A stretch of DNA of 64,000 nt, taken from contig NZ_QTPO01000004.1 in NCBI RefSeq assembly GCF_003853645.1, forward strand, positions 1-64,000, in the 5' to 3' direction. The stretch's first letter is position 1; each line of letters starts with the position of its first letter. The position numbers and the translations under genes are program-made. The notes under the pieces were generated by a model. It ran no database searches. It saw only the letters and a list, made by a program, of their open reading frames with translations, and was not told the origin of the DNA. Source of the DNA: Burkholderia sp. Bp9143 (GTDB lineage Bacteria; Pseudomonadota; Gammaproteobacteria; Burkholderiales; Burkholderiaceae). Positions 51,818 to 61,455 of the stretch are shown here, one piece after another.

Positions 51818-52666
51818 ATGATTCATCTCAATCTGACTGAAGGTGTGTTGGTTTCCAGCCTGCACGGGCTCGCGCTGCTCGACCTGATCGGCATTGCCGT
51901 CGCACTGCTGCTCGGCGGAATGGTCAAGGGGATCACGGGCATCGGCGTTCCGCTGGTGGCGATGCCGATCCTCAGCCAGTTCCTGCCGATCCGGCACGCG
52001 GTGCTGCTGCTGTCGATGCCGATCATCCTCGGCAACATCCCGCAGGCGCTGGAAGGCGGCGAGGTACTGGCGACCGCGCGCAAGATCGCCGCACCGATCG
52101 CCGGCACCGTATTCGGCAACGTCGTCGGCGTCGCGATTCTCCTGTCGCTGAACGCGGGCCACGCACAGGCCGCGTCGGGCGCGCTGCTGATCGTCGCGGC
52201 AACGCTGATGCTGAGCGCGCCGAAGCTGAACCTGCCGGAGGCATGGCAGAAGCCGGTCGGGTTCGCGCTCGGGTTCGGCGCGGCGCTGATGGAAAGCATC
52301 GCGTCGGTGCCGGGGCCGCTGCTCGCCACCTACCTGATTTCGTCCGGCGCGACCGGCCGCGCGTTCACGAAGCAGATCGCGATCATCCTCGTGGTGTCGA
52401 TCATCACGCTGATCACGACGTTCAGCGGCGCCGCGCACGCAAGCGCCGCCGACCTCGCGATCTCGGCGGCGGCCAGCCTGCCCGCCATCGCCGGCATGTG
52501 GCTCGTTCGCCCGCTGCGGGACAAGATGTCGCCGCGCGTATTCCGGATGGTCGTCCTGCTGTTCGTGCTCGTCGCCGCTTCCCAGATGATCTGGAAGTCG
52601 GGCATCTTCCGGCACGCGGCGCCGCCCGTCGCGCAGGTCGACAGTGCGCACGCAAACACGAAATGA
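51818..52666 (+). CDS. TauE/SafE-family sulfite/anion exporter
   Basis: A 282-residue membrane protein with eight to nine helices and the duplicated TauE block (LLLGGMVKGITGIGVPLVAMPILSQF). Members export sulfite, sulfoacetate or other organic anions. The substrate cannot be assigned. ATG at 51818; one GTG and another ATG precede or follow closely. The LysR opposite is the likely regulator. Confidence 0.85.
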   Translation: MIHLNLTEGVLVSSLHGLALLDLIGIAVALLLGGMVKGITGIGVPLVAMPILSQFLPIRHAVLLLSMPIILGNIPQALEGGEVLATARKIAAPIAGTVFGNVVGVAILLSLNAGHAQAASGALLIVAATLMLSAPKLNLPEAWQKPVGFALGFGAALMESIASVPGPLLATYLISSGATGRAFTKQIAIILVVSIITLITTFSGAAHASAADLAISAAASLPAIAGMWLVRPLRDKMSPRVFRMVVLLFVLVAASQMIWKSGIFRHAAPPVAQVDSAHANTK

Positions 52667-52748
52667 TGTCGGCCGCGCACCGCCCGCCAGTCCCGTCCCC
52701 GTCCGCTCCCCTTCAGCCCCGTTCCCCAAGACACGTTAGACTGTCCGG

Positions 52749-53009
52749 ATGGAACAATGCCGTTATTGCCAGAGAATCCGCGATGAATGGGATTGCCACG
52801 GGGACGAATGCCGCCGGGCAATCGCGAAGGCACTGCGCCGGCAGCGCGCGGGCCTGCCGATGGTGCCCGATCGCATCCGCAACGAGCTGCCGTCCGGCGC
52901 GCCCACCCAGCAGGTGATCGCCGTCCTGTCGCGCCAGCGCCTGCGGGCACGCCGCGGCAACGAGGAACGCCGCGAGCGCAAGGAGATCGACGACGCCGAC
53001 GGCGTCTGA
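52749..53009 (+). CDS. Small basic CxxC protein, unknown function
   Basis: An 86-residue highly basic protein (many Arg) with CRYCQRIRDEWDCHGDECRR near the N-terminus, a CxxC plus CxxxxC arrangement that could bind zinc. The C-terminus is charged and likely disordered. No family recognised. The start ATG is preceded by a GGA site. Confidence 0.6.
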   Translation: MEQCRYCQRIRDEWDCHGDECRRAIAKALRRQRAGLPMVPDRIRNELPSGAPTQQVIAVLSRQRLRARRGNEERRERKEIDDADGV

Positions 53010-53282
53010 TCCGGCAACGCCCCCCGTCCCGCCCCACCTGCCGGCGCCCCGCCACCGGGCGCTTGTCCGTGCGCGGCGCCTCGCCGCTCCCGCCCGCCAC
53101 CGGTTTGCAATTCCCGCACCGCAGGATGGGGCCAGATCGAATTTCTCGCGAAATTATTGCCTCACGTGCAACGATCTTTCGCCAAAACCCACGTTTACCC
53201 TAGGTCCACCGACGCCTACGATGTAATCAATCGCTTACGACATGGTGTCGCCGGCGAAGTCAATAGAACATCGGAGGTCATC

Positions 53283-53582
53283 ATGAAATCGCTCGTTTCC
53301 GCAGTCGTTGCCGCTGTCGCCCTGTCCGCTTCGTTCGGCGCATTCGCCCAAAGCACCGTGACCCGCGCGCAAGTGCGCAACGAACTCGTCCAGCTCGAAA
53401 ACGCCGGCTACAAGCCGAGCCAGTCGAGCCCGTACTACCCGGCCGACATCCAGGCCGCGCAAGCGCGCGTGCACGCCGCCGACAACAGCGGCTACGGCGC
53501 ACAGCCGGCCCCGGTCGTCCAGGGCGGCGCACCGGCAGTCAAGGTGCAGAACGCGCGCGACTCGGTCTACTTCGGCCACTAA
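53283..53582 (+). CDS. DUF4148 exported protein
   Basis: A 99-residue protein with signal peptide (KSLVSAVVAAVALSASFGAFAQ) and the DUF4148 core (VTRAQVRNELVQLENAGYKPSQSSPYYPADIQAAQARVHA). Abundant in Burkholderia, function unknown. ATG with GGAGG six bases upstream. A 10-bp hairpin with T-rich follow-on lies 34 bases after the stop. Confidence 0.88.
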   Translation: MKSLVSAVVAAVALSASFGAFAQSTVTRAQVRNELVQLENAGYKPSQSSPYYPADIQAAQARVHAADNSGYGAQPAPVVQGGAPAVKVQNARDSVYFGH

Positions 53583-53615
53583 GTCCGCCGCCGCGCGCAG
53601 TGCGCGCGGATCCAG

Positions 53616-53639
53616 CGAGCCCGTCCCGTGACGGGCTCG
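53616..53639 (+). terminator. Probable intrinsic terminator after the DUF4148 gene
   Basis: Perfect 10-bp arms 53616-53625 (CGAGCCCGTC) and 53630-53639 with a four-base loop, then TCGCGTTT. Position 34 bases after the stop fits a Rho-independent terminator. Confidence 0.75.
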
Positions 53640-53673
53640 TCGCGTTTGCGCCGCGCACAGGATCGGCCTGCCG

Positions 53674-55449
53674 TCAGCGGCCGCTCCCCGCCGCCACGCG
53701 TCCGCCGGCATCGGCACCGATGCCGCCGCCCAGCAGTTCCTGGTAACGCACGCACGCGCACTGCGCGGACGCCTTCGCCGCGTACATTGCCGCGTCGGCC
53801 TTGACCAGCAGTTCCTCCGCCGACGCGCCATCGACCGGATATTCGCTGACGCCGATGCTCGCGCCCACGGCCAGGTGCCGGTCACCGAACTCCAGTTCCT
53901 CGGCCATCACGATCTGGATACGCGACGCGATATCGCCGATCACCGCCGGCGATCGCACGTCCGAAATCAGCACGATGAATTCGTCGCCGCCGAGCCGCGC
54001 GGCCATGTCGCCGCTGCGCAGCACGAGGCTCAGCCGTTTCGCGACCGCGACGAGCGTGCGATCGCCGGCCGCGTGCCCGTGCTGGTCGTTGATCTGCTTG
54101 AAGCGGTCGAGATCGACGAACATCACCGCCAGCCCCTCGCGCACCGCGGCCGCATGCCGGATCGCGGCATCGAGGTGCTCCATGAACAACAGGCGGTTCG
54201 GCAGGCCGGTCAGCGGATCGTGACCGGCGAGGTGCGTGAGCTCCAGCTGCTTCGCGCGCAGCATCGCGACCTGCGTGCGGATCTCGACGCGCATGCTGTC
54301 GAAACAGCGCGCCAGCACGCCGATCTCGTCGGCCCGCGCGACAGGCAACCGTTCGGCGGCCGGATCGTCGAACACGTGGGTCGCCGCGCGCGCGAGCATC
54401 TGCAACGGCCGCGTGATCGCGCGCGCAAACAGGATCGCGAGAATCACCGCCGCCACGCTCATCAACAGCACCATCCGGATGATCCGCTCCCCGAGAATCC
54501 CGGCCGGCGCCAGCACGTCCGTGAGCGGACGCGCCATGCCGAGCACCACGAAGCGGTTGCCCTCGTTGCCGCCGAACGGCGTGCGCACGAACGCGAACAT
54601 CTGGCCCGGTGCGTCGTCGGGCTGCGCGAGCCCGTTGAGCGTCACGTTCGTGCGCGTCCCGACGAACAGCAGCCGCGTGTTGGGAAAGCTGTCCTGCATC
54701 AGCACGCGCCGCCCGCGATCGAAGCCGAAGATCTGCGACGGATCGGGGTGCACGAGGAAATCGCCCCATTCGTTCGCGAGGTACACGGAGTAGTCTTGCG
54801 GCAGATCGCGTTCGAGCCGGTCGAACATGCGCGACAGCTCGACGTCGACGACCAGCGCGCCGACGACCTGGCCGTCCGTGTCGACGACCGGCGTGCCCAC
54901 GCGCAGGATCGGCAGCCCTTCGGCCGCATGCGAGCCGGTCTCGTGATTGATCACGATCGGCGACAGGTAGATATGACCGGGCGCCGTCGCAAGCGTATCG
55001 AATACGTAGGAAAACTGCCCTTTCTCCTGGAATGCACTCTCCGGCAGCACGACGATGCCGTGCGCGTCGCGATCGACACGGATGCGCTCGAGCCCGAAAT
55101 CGCCGCGCGCGATCAGCCGGATCTGCAGGTACTCGGGGTGGTTCTTCATGAAGCTGTAATACACCTGCTCGAGCCGCGCGCGCGGCGCACGATCAGTGCC
55201 TTCGCCGCCGGCGACAGGCGCCGACGACGGCAATTGCGCGAGCACGAGCGCATCGTCGGCCACGTCGGACAGCGCGGTCGTGAAGCGCTGTCCAAGCAAC
55301 TGCGTCGACATCAGCAGGCTGTGCTGCGCTTCCTGCACGAGCATCGTCCGGTTGGAGCGGTAGGTGTAGTAGCCGGTCGTGCCGGACGCGATCACGCCGA
55401 TGCACGCGAACAGCACCGACAGCTTCGACGTGAGCCCGAGCCTGATCAT
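53674..55449 (-). CDS. Membrane diguanylate cyclase (Cache-HAMP-GGDEF)
   Basis: A 591-residue sensor enzyme. Transmembrane helix at about 8-28, a periplasmic dCache-type domain to about 315, a second helix (RMVLLMSVAAVILAILFA), HAMP to about 400, and a C-terminal GGDEF domain. The active-site motif GGDEF is at 487-491 and an RxxD inhibitory site (RSGD, 478-481) lies five residues before it, so the cyclase should be active and product-inhibited. ATG overlaps the stop of the PotD-like gene (ATGA). The binding protein is therefore co-translated and probably feeds the Cache domain. Confidence 0.9.
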   Translation of the reverse strand: MIRLGLTSKLSVLFACIGVIASGTTGYYTYRSNRTMLVQEAQHSLLMSTQLLGQRFTTALSDVADDALVLAQLPSSAPVAGGEGTDRAPRARLEQVYYSFMKNHPEYLQIRLIARGDFGLERIRVDRDAHGIVVLPESAFQEKGQFSYVFDTLATAPGHIYLSPIVINHETGSHAAEGLPILRVGTPVVDTDGQVVGALVVDVELSRMFDRLERDLPQDYSVYLANEWGDFLVHPDPSQIFGFDRGRRVLMQDSFPNTRLLFVGTRTNVTLNGLAQPDDAPGQMFAFVRTPFGGNEGNRFVVLGMARPLTDVLAPAGILGERIIRMVLLMSVAAVILAILFARAITRPLQMLARAATHVFDDPAAERLPVARADEIGVLARCFDSMRVEIRTQVAMLRAKQLELTHLAGHDPLTGLPNRLLFMEHLDAAIRHAAAVREGLAVMFVDLDRFKQINDQHGHAAGDRTLVAVAKRLSLVLRSGDMAARLGGDEFIVLISDVRSPAVIGDIASRIQIVMAEELEFGDRHLAVGASIGVSEYPVDGASAEELLVKADAAMYAAKASAQCACVRYQELLGGGIGADAGGRVAAGSGR

Positions 55450-56570
55450 TTTTCGAACCGCTCCGGCCGGTCGCCCGACACGATGCGGCTCCATAGCGAC
55501 TCACGCCGCGCGATGTCCTCGACCGGCAGGATCCAGACGAGGTGCTGGTGGCCGGCCTCGAGACCGGGTGGCGGTTCAAGCGTATTCGCGAGCCCCTGGC
55601 GTTCGGTCAGCAGCGTGCCGATCGCCGGTTCGAGCATGTAGTTGATCCATGCGAACGCGAGCTCGCGATGCTCCGCGCCGCGCGTGACGCCCCAGCAGTC
55701 GAGCCACGCGAGCGCGCCTTCGTCCGGAATCACGTAGCCGACATCCGCACCGGCGCGACGCAGTTGTTCGACCTGCTGCGTGCCGTAGTTGCCGAACATC
55801 AGCGCCGCGCGATGCTGGACGAACAGCGCGGTCGCCTCTTCCGGAAGCGTGTAATACGTGAGCAGGTTGCGTCGCAGGTCGACCAGCTTGTGCGCGACGG
55901 CAAGGGTCTGCGCGGGCGACAGGTGGAATGGGTCGGGATAGCCGAGCGCGAGCGCGGTGAACGAAAAATTATGCTGCGCGCTGTTGAAGTCGAGCACCTT
56001 GCCGCGGTAACGCGGATTCCAGAGTTCCAGCATCGAACGCGGCGCGACCGGCACCTGCTTGCGATCGTAGATCAGTCCCATCGACGAATACGTGAACGGG
56101 ATCGCATAGGTCGCGCCGTTGCGCACGAGCCCGCCGATCGTCGCGAGCTGCCGGAAATTCGGCAGTTGCCGCCGGCGGTTGGGGATCCGCGACAGGTCGA
56201 TCGGCGTGAGCAGGTCGTCGCGCGCATAGCGCTGGATCTCGGCCGTGTTGGCCGCGAGCACGTCGTACGGCGGCGGCGATGCACTGTGCATCCGCGACCA
56301 CAACGCTTCGTCGGAATCGACGAACGTCACTTCGACGCGCACATGGAATTGCGTCTCAAATGCATTGACGACATCGTTGTCCGCGTAGCCGGGCCACGCG
56401 AGCACACGCAGCACGACGTCACTTGCAGTTTCGGGAGAAGCGGCGAACGCGGGCACGCATGACAAGCCCACCGCCAACAGGACGAGCAATCGACAGACGG
56501 CACGAAGCCCACGCTCGCGCGCGCCAATTCCCCTGATCAAAGGGACCCCGTACGATTGGCCCGACTGCAT
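55446..56570 (-). CDS. PotD/PotF-like periplasmic binding protein
   Basis: A 374-residue extracellular solute-binding protein (signal peptide about residues 22-46, cleavage near AFAASPE; motifs VLAWPGYADNDVVNAFE, PYDVLAANTAEIQRYARDDLLTPID, GLVRNGATYAIPFTYSSMGLIYD). The family includes spermidine and putrescine receptors (PotD/PotF). No ABC permease or ATPase gene is near; instead the next gene is a diguanylate cyclase that overlaps it. It may therefore be a sensor receptor like NspS of Vibrio rather than a transport protein. AAGGACGG precedes the ATG. Confidence 0.85.
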   Translation of the reverse strand: MQSGQSYGVPLIRGIGARERGLRAVCRLLVLLAVGLSCVPAFAASPETASDVVLRVLAWPGYADNDVVNAFETQFHVRVEVTFVDSDEALWSRMHSASPPPYDVLAANTAEIQRYARDDLLTPIDLSRIPNRRRQLPNFRQLATIGGLVRNGATYAIPFTYSSMGLIYDRKQVPVAPRSMLELWNPRYRGKVLDFNSAQHNFSFTALALGYPDPFHLSPAQTLAVAHKLVDLRRNLLTYYTLPEEATALFVQHRAALMFGNYGTQQVEQLRRAGADVGYVIPDEGALAWLDCWGVTRGAEHRELAFAWINYMLEPAIGTLLTERQGLANTLEPPPGLEAGHQHLVWILPVEDIARRESLWSRIVSGDRPERFEK

Positions 56571-56996
56571 CCGCCGTCCTTTTTCGAGTCGACGCGTTAT
56601 CGTGCAACAAGACCATAAAAAATATCGCGGCGCAATTGGAACAAGCCGCACGCGCAGCTTGTCAGCCCATGCGGAGGACGACATGCGTGCAATCGTTCGA
56701 TCGCATGTCGTCACGAGCAGACGAATGCGCATGCGCGAACAAGGAATGATCAGGAGAAAGTCGTTACGCGACGTTGGCGCTGGACGCTTCCAGGAGAATG
56801 GGACGGCGCGAACGAACGCACCGCGGAGCCAAACGCGGACTGACGCGGCGCAAGCACCGGCATCGCCCCGAAAGCGCGGCCGGCCGCGGCCGTCGCACTT
56901 TCCTTTTCAGGCCGCCCGTCGGACAATGGCCCGCGCCCGCCGGCGCGGCGCCGCACCGGCCCCGCGCGCGGCGGACACGTGCTCCCGTCCGCATCG
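56571..56996. other. Intergenic region, divergent PotD-like and MocR genes
   Basis: About 425 bases holding both promoters. It contains runs of A (AAAAAATATC, 56616-56627) unusual in this GC-rich window, probably part of the binding-protein promoter. No gene seen. Confidence 0.45.
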
Positions 56997-58430
56997 ATGA
57001 AACGCTACGAAACCCTCGCCCACACGATCGCCGACGAAATCCGCAACGGCAACCTCGTGGTCGGCACGCGCCTGCCGTCGCTGCGGCAGATCATCGCGCA
57101 GCATGGCGTGAGCCAGTCGACGGTATTTCGCGCGTACTACCTGCTCGAACAGTGGGGGCTGATCCGCGCACGCGAACGCTCCGGCTATTACGTCGCGCCG
57201 GGCGCGGCCCCGGCGGCGAACCCGCCCGCGAAACGCCGCGCGAGCCGCGCCGGCGCGACGCGCAAGGTCGACATCAGCGATCTCGTGTTCTCGGTGCTCG
57301 ACGCCGCGACGCAGCCCGGCATCGTGCCGCTCGGCTCCGCCTTCCCGTCGCCGCAGCTGTTTCCGCTACCGCGCCTCGCGAAATCGCTCGCGCAGGCGAC
57401 CCGGCTCGTCAGCCCGTGGAGCACGGTCGTCGACCTGCCGCCCGGCAACGAGGCGCTGCGCCAGCAGATCGCGCGGCGCTATCTGGCGACCGGCGTCGCA
57501 CAGCCCGTCGACGAGATCGTCGTCACGAACGGCGCGCTCGAAGCGCTGAACCTGTGCCTGATGGCCGTCACGCGGCCCGGCGACGTCGTGGCGGTCGAAT
57601 CGCCCGGCTTCTATGCGGCACTGCAGGCGATCGAGCGGCTCGACCTGCGCGCGGTCGAGATTCCCGTCGATCCGCGTACGGGCCTCGATCTCGATGCGCT
57701 CGCGAACGCGCTCGACCGGCACGACATCCGCGCGTGCTGGTTCATGACCAATTTCCAGAATCCGACCGGCGTCACGCTGTCGCTCGACAGGAAACGCGCG
57801 CTCGTGGAGATGCTTGCCGCGCGCGAGGTGCCGCTGATCGAGGACGACGTGTACGGCGAGCTCCATTTCGGCCCCGACTACCCGCTGCCCGCGCGCGCCT
57901 TCGACCGGCACGGCCTCGTGATGCATTGCAGTTCGTTCTCGAAGACGCTCGCGCCCGGCTACCGGATCGGCTGGGCCGCCGCCGGCCGGTTCGCGGAAAA
58001 GGTGCAGCGGCTCAAGCTGATGACCACGCTGTCGGCGAGCATTCCCGCGCAGGCCGGCATCGCGAACTATCTGGAGCACGGCGGCTACGATCGTCACCTG
58101 CGCAAGCTGCGCGGCGCACTGCAGGCGCAACTCGCCCGCATGGACGACGCGCTGCGGCGCTGGCTGCCGGCCGGCGTCGAATGGGTACGACCGGACGGCG
58201 GGTATTTCCTGTGGCTGTCGTTTCCCGATGCGATCGACGCGATGGAACTGCACCGCCAGGCGATCGCGCGCGGCATCAGCTTCGCGCCGGGCCCGCTGTT
58301 TTCGGCCGCGCACGGCTTCGAGCGCTGCGTGCGCGTAAACTTCGGCCATCCGTGGAGCCGCGACATCGAACGCGCGATCCGCGTGCTCGGCGAGCTGGTC
58401 GCCGAGCCGGCGGTACGCAAGGCCGGTTGA
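56997..58430 (+). CDS. MocR-type PLP-dependent transcriptional regulator
   Basis: A 477-residue fusion of a GntR winged helix (ETLAHTIADEIRNGNLVVGTRLPSLRQIIAQHGVSQSTVFRAYYLLEQWG) and a fold-type I aminotransferase domain. The PLP lysine is in SSFSKTLAPGYRIGW; NPTG appears as NFQNPTGV. MocR proteins bind PLP or amino-acid adducts to control nearby genes, commonly transporters or PLP enzymes; targets here are not clear. ATG at 56997 begins the HTH (MKRYETLAHT). Confidence 0.9.
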   Translation: MKRYETLAHTIADEIRNGNLVVGTRLPSLRQIIAQHGVSQSTVFRAYYLLEQWGLIRARERSGYYVAPGAAPAANPPAKRRASRAGATRKVDISDLVFSVLDAATQPGIVPLGSAFPSPQLFPLPRLAKSLAQATRLVSPWSTVVDLPPGNEALRQQIARRYLATGVAQPVDEIVVTNGALEALNLCLMAVTRPGDVVAVESPGFYAALQAIERLDLRAVEIPVDPRTGLDLDALANALDRHDIRACWFMTNFQNPTGVTLSLDRKRALVEMLAAREVPLIEDDVYGELHFGPDYPLPARAFDRHGLVMHCSSFSKTLAPGYRIGWAAAGRFAEKVQRLKLMTTLSASIPAQAGIANYLEHGGYDRHLRKLRGALQAQLARMDDALRRWLPAGVEWVRPDGGYFLWLSFPDAIDAMELHRQAIARGISFAPGPLFSAAHGFERCVRVNFGHPWSRDIERAIRVLGELVAEPAVRKAG

Positions 58431-58522
58431 GCCGCTCGGCGGCCACCCGTCGCCGCCGTGCAGCCGACGCGCACACGGGTTACATTGCAAGCCTCTTCGC
58501 TCCTTCGCACGCCTCCCATCTC

Positions 58523-58918
58523 ATGAGTGCATTGCCCTACCTCGATCACGCCGCGCTGCTGACGCTCGCGGCCGAAGCTGCCGGCGTCACGCAGCCGTGC
58601 ACCTGCACGAAAACCCCGCTTGCCGGCTGGACGAGCCTGCCGCTGTCGCTGCGGGACACGCAGCTCGTCGAAGTGGCGACGCTCGCGCCGCCCGACGACC
58701 CCGAGCCGACCTACGACGAATACCATCCGGACCGCACGCGTTACGGATCCGACGACGCGCCGATCGCGCCGCGCCACTTTCCGTACAACCGCTGCAACGT
58801 CAGTCGCTGCGTGTCGTGCGGCCGGCTGTATCTGCGCTATCAGGAAGGCGGCGGCTACTTCATCGACCAGCGCATCCGCGCGCTCGATCCGGCGTTGATC
58901 GTCGACGCGCAAGCGTAA
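58523..58918 (+). CDS. Small CxC/CxxC protein (hypothetical)
   Basis: A 131-residue protein with PCTCTKTPL near residue 25 and NRCNVSRCVSCGRLYLRYQEGGGYF near the C-terminus; the paired cysteines suggest zinc binding. The GGGYFIDQRIR segment is conserved-looking. It sits between the MocR gene and cysI, which it precedes by about 210 bases. No family recognised. Confidence 0.72.
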   Translation: MSALPYLDHAALLTLAAEAAGVTQPCTCTKTPLAGWTSLPLSLRDTQLVEVATLAPPDDPEPTYDEYHPDRTRYGSDDAPIAPRHFPYNRCNVSRCVSCGRLYLRYQEGGGYFIDQRIRALDPALIVDAQA

Positions 58919-59130
58919 GCGTAAGCCTGAGCCAGACGCGGGCATGCGCGGCGCATGCCCGGCGTTCGCCGGCGCGCCGTCGATCTGCTGCGCCCTTTTC
59001 GTCCCGATCTGCTGCTTGTCCCGCCGCCCCGCGTTCCCTACGCTGTCCCCTGTTGCCTGACACCCGTCGCAACGTCCCCTCCCGAGCGGCGCGCGCCCCC
59101 TGCGCCGCCGCTCCTCTCGCGTATCACTTC

Positions 59131-60915
59131 ATGTACCGATATACCGATTTCGACCGGGCGCTCGTGCACAGCCGCGCCGCCCAGTTCCGCGACCAGCTCG
59201 AACGCTGGCAGCACGGCACGCTGAGCGAGGACGCGTTCCGGCCGTTGCGCCTGCAGAACGGCTGGTACGTGCAGCGCCATGCGCCGATGCTGCGCGTGGC
59301 CGTGCCGTACGGCGAATTGTCGAGCGCGCAGCTTCGCGTGCTCGCCCGGATCGCACGCGACTACGACGTGCCCGACGACGCAACCTATCGCGCCGCCTGC
59401 GACGCGCAGGCGCTGCTCGGCACGCTGCGTCTGCCGACCCGCAACGCGCACTTCACGACCCGCACCAACGTGCAGTTCAACTGGATTCCGCTCGCGAAGG
59501 CGGCCGACGTGATGGACCTGCTCGCCACCGTCGACATGCACGGGATCCAGACGAGCGGCAATTGCATCCGCAACATTTCGTGCGACGAGCGCGCGGGCGT
59601 CGCGTCGGACGAGATCGCCGATCCGCGGCCGTTCGCCGAGGTGATGCGCCAGTGGACGACGCTGCACCCCGAATTCGCGTTCCTGCCGCGCAAGTTCAAG
59701 ATCGCGATCACCGGCGCGGCCGAGGACCGCGCGGCGACCGACTGGCACGACGTCGGGCTGAAGCTCGTGCGCAACGACGCGGGCGAGCTCGGCTTTCGCG
59801 TGAGCGCCGGCGGCGGCATGGGCCGCACACCGCTGATCGCGACGCTGCTACGCGCGTTCCTGCCGTGGCAGCACGTGATGAACTACATCGAGGCGATCGT
59901 CCGCGTGTACAACCGCTACGGACGCCGCGACAACAAGTACAAGGCACGCATCAAGATCCTCGTGAAGAGCGAGGGGCAGCGCTACATCGACGACGTCGAG
60001 GAAGAGTTCCGCCAGATCGTCGAGCATGACGGCGGCCCGCACACGATTCCGCAGGCCGAATTCGATCGCATCGCGGCATCGTTCGTGCCGCCGCGGCTGA
60101 AGTCGCGCACGCTCGACCTCGAGGATGCCGAAGCACGCATGACAGCCCACGCCAATCGCCATCCGGCCTTCGCGCGCTGGCTCGCGCGCAACGTCGCCGC
60201 GCACCGCGACCCGGCGCTGCGCATCGTCACGCTGTCGTTCAAGCGCCGCCTGCAGGCGCCCGGCGACGCATCGCCCGAGCAGCTCGACGCGCTGGCCGAA
60301 CTCGTCGACCGCTTCTCGGCCGGCGAGGCGCGCGTGACGCACGCGCAGAACGTCGTGCTGCCGTGGGTACACGTCGACGACCTGTTCCTGCTGTGGGAGC
60401 ATGCGCGCGCGATCGGTCTTGCCAGTGCGAACGTCGGACTCCTGACCGACATGATCGCGTGCCCGGGCGGCGATTTCTGCGCGCTCGCGAACGCGCGCTC
60501 GATTCCGATCGCCGACGCGATCGCCGAGCGGTTCCAGGATCTCGACATGCTGCACGACGTCGGCGACATCGACCTGCACATCAGCGGCTGCATCAACTCG
60601 TGCGGCCACCATCACAGCGGGCACATCGGCATCCTCGGCGTCGACAAGGACGGCGCGGAGTGGTACCAGGTGACGCTCGGCGGCTCGGACGGTTCGAGCG
60701 CGAGCGGCCCCGCGCGGCCGGGCAAGGTGATCGGCCCGTCGTTCTCGGCGGACGAGATCGTCGATGTCGTGGACGCGCTCGTCAACGTGTATCTCGACGC
60801 GCGGCTCGATGGCGACGGCCGCGGCGAACGATTCATCGACACGGTGCGCCGCATCGGCGCCGAGCCCTTCAAGGTCGCGGCGAACGACGCACGTCACCAG
60901 CCGGAGCACGCATGA
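59131..60915 (+). CDS. cysI: Sulfite reductase hemoprotein (CysI-type)
   Basis: A 594-residue siroheme/[4Fe-4S] reductase. The cluster-siroheme cysteines are C444, C450, C487 and C491 (CPGGDFC ... GCINSCG). It has two NirA/NirB-like half-domains (RNISCDERAGVASDEI early; FSAGEARVTHAQNVVLPWV late). It reduces sulfite to sulfide (six electrons) in assimilation; nitrite reduction is possible in this family. Its stop overlaps the start of the DUF934 gene, its usual partner. Confidence 0.9.
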   Translation: MYRYTDFDRALVHSRAAQFRDQLERWQHGTLSEDAFRPLRLQNGWYVQRHAPMLRVAVPYGELSSAQLRVLARIARDYDVPDDATYRAACDAQALLGTLRLPTRNAHFTTRTNVQFNWIPLAKAADVMDLLATVDMHGIQTSGNCIRNISCDERAGVASDEIADPRPFAEVMRQWTTLHPEFAFLPRKFKIAITGAAEDRAATDWHDVGLKLVRNDAGELGFRVSAGGGMGRTPLIATLLRAFLPWQHVMNYIEAIVRVYNRYGRRDNKYKARIKILVKSEGQRYIDDVEEEFRQIVEHDGGPHTIPQAEFDRIAASFVPPRLKSRTLDLEDAEARMTAHANRHPAFARWLARNVAAHRDPALRIVTLSFKRRLQAPGDASPEQLDALAELVDRFSAGEARVTHAQNVVLPWVHVDDLFLLWEHARAIGLASANVGLLTDMIACPGGDFCALANARSIPIADAIAERFQDLDMLHDVGDIDLHISGCINSCGHHHSGHIGILGVDKDGAEWYQVTLGGSDGSSASGPARPGKVIGPSFSADEIVDVVDALVNVYLDARLDGDGRGERFIDTVRRIGAEPFKVAANDARHQPEHA

Positions 60916-61382
60916 AACCGACCGACGAAACAGTGAACGCGCGCACGAACGCACGCATCCGGCTGCTGACGCCGGCCGAACACGCCGACGATACACACGC
61001 GCCCGACACCGCGACGCTCACGACCCTGACGATCGGCAACGACGAGGAACTGCCGCCGCTCGCCGCACGAATCGCGCAGGCCGCGCGCATCGACCTGCAC
61101 TTCCCGTCCTTCACCGACGGCCGCGCGTACAGCCAGGCCTATCTGCTGCGCAAGCGCTTCGGGTTCGCCGGCGACCTGCGCGCGACGGGCGACGTGCTGA
61201 TCGACCAGCTGCTGTTGATGGAGCGCACCGGGTTTTCGAGCGCGGTGCTCGGCGCCGATGCCGATCTCGCTGCCGCGCGCCGGCAGCTTGACCGGTTCCC
61301 GGGCTTCTATCAACGCGATGCGAGAACGGTAACGCCGCGGCAGGACGCGGCGACGCAAGTCGAAATGACCGCCGGGAAATGA
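60912..61382 (+). CDS. DUF934 protein, sulfite-reduction accessory
   Basis: A 156-residue protein of the DUF934 family (TDGRAYSQAYLLRKRFGFAGDLRATGDVLIDQLLLMERTGFSSAVL), which co-occurs with proteobacterial cysI genes and is thought to help sulfite reduction. Its ATG overlaps the cysI stop. No cofactor motif is visible. Confidence 0.87.
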   Translation: MKPTDETVNARTNARIRLLTPAEHADDTHAPDTATLTTLTIGNDEELPPLAARIAQAARIDLHFPSFTDGRAYSQAYLLRKRFGFAGDLRATGDVLIDQLLLMERTGFSSAVLGADADLAAARRQLDRFPGFYQRDARTVTPRQDAATQVEMTAGK

Positions 61383-61384
61383 AA

Positions 61385-61408
61385 ACGGGCGGCCCGCAGG
61401 CCGCCCGT
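61385..61408. terminator. Bidirectional terminator, DUF934 and AcvB genes
   Basis: Perfect 10-bp arms ACGGGCGGCC / GGCCGCCCGT (61385-61394 and 61399-61408), four-base loop, just after the DUF934 stop and about 50 bases past the convergent AcvB-like stop. Symmetric position between convergent genes suggests it ends both. Confidence 0.7.
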
Positions 61409-61455
61409 CCGATGTACCGCAAGCGCCGCGCCCGCCGCGAAGCGGGCGCCGGCGT

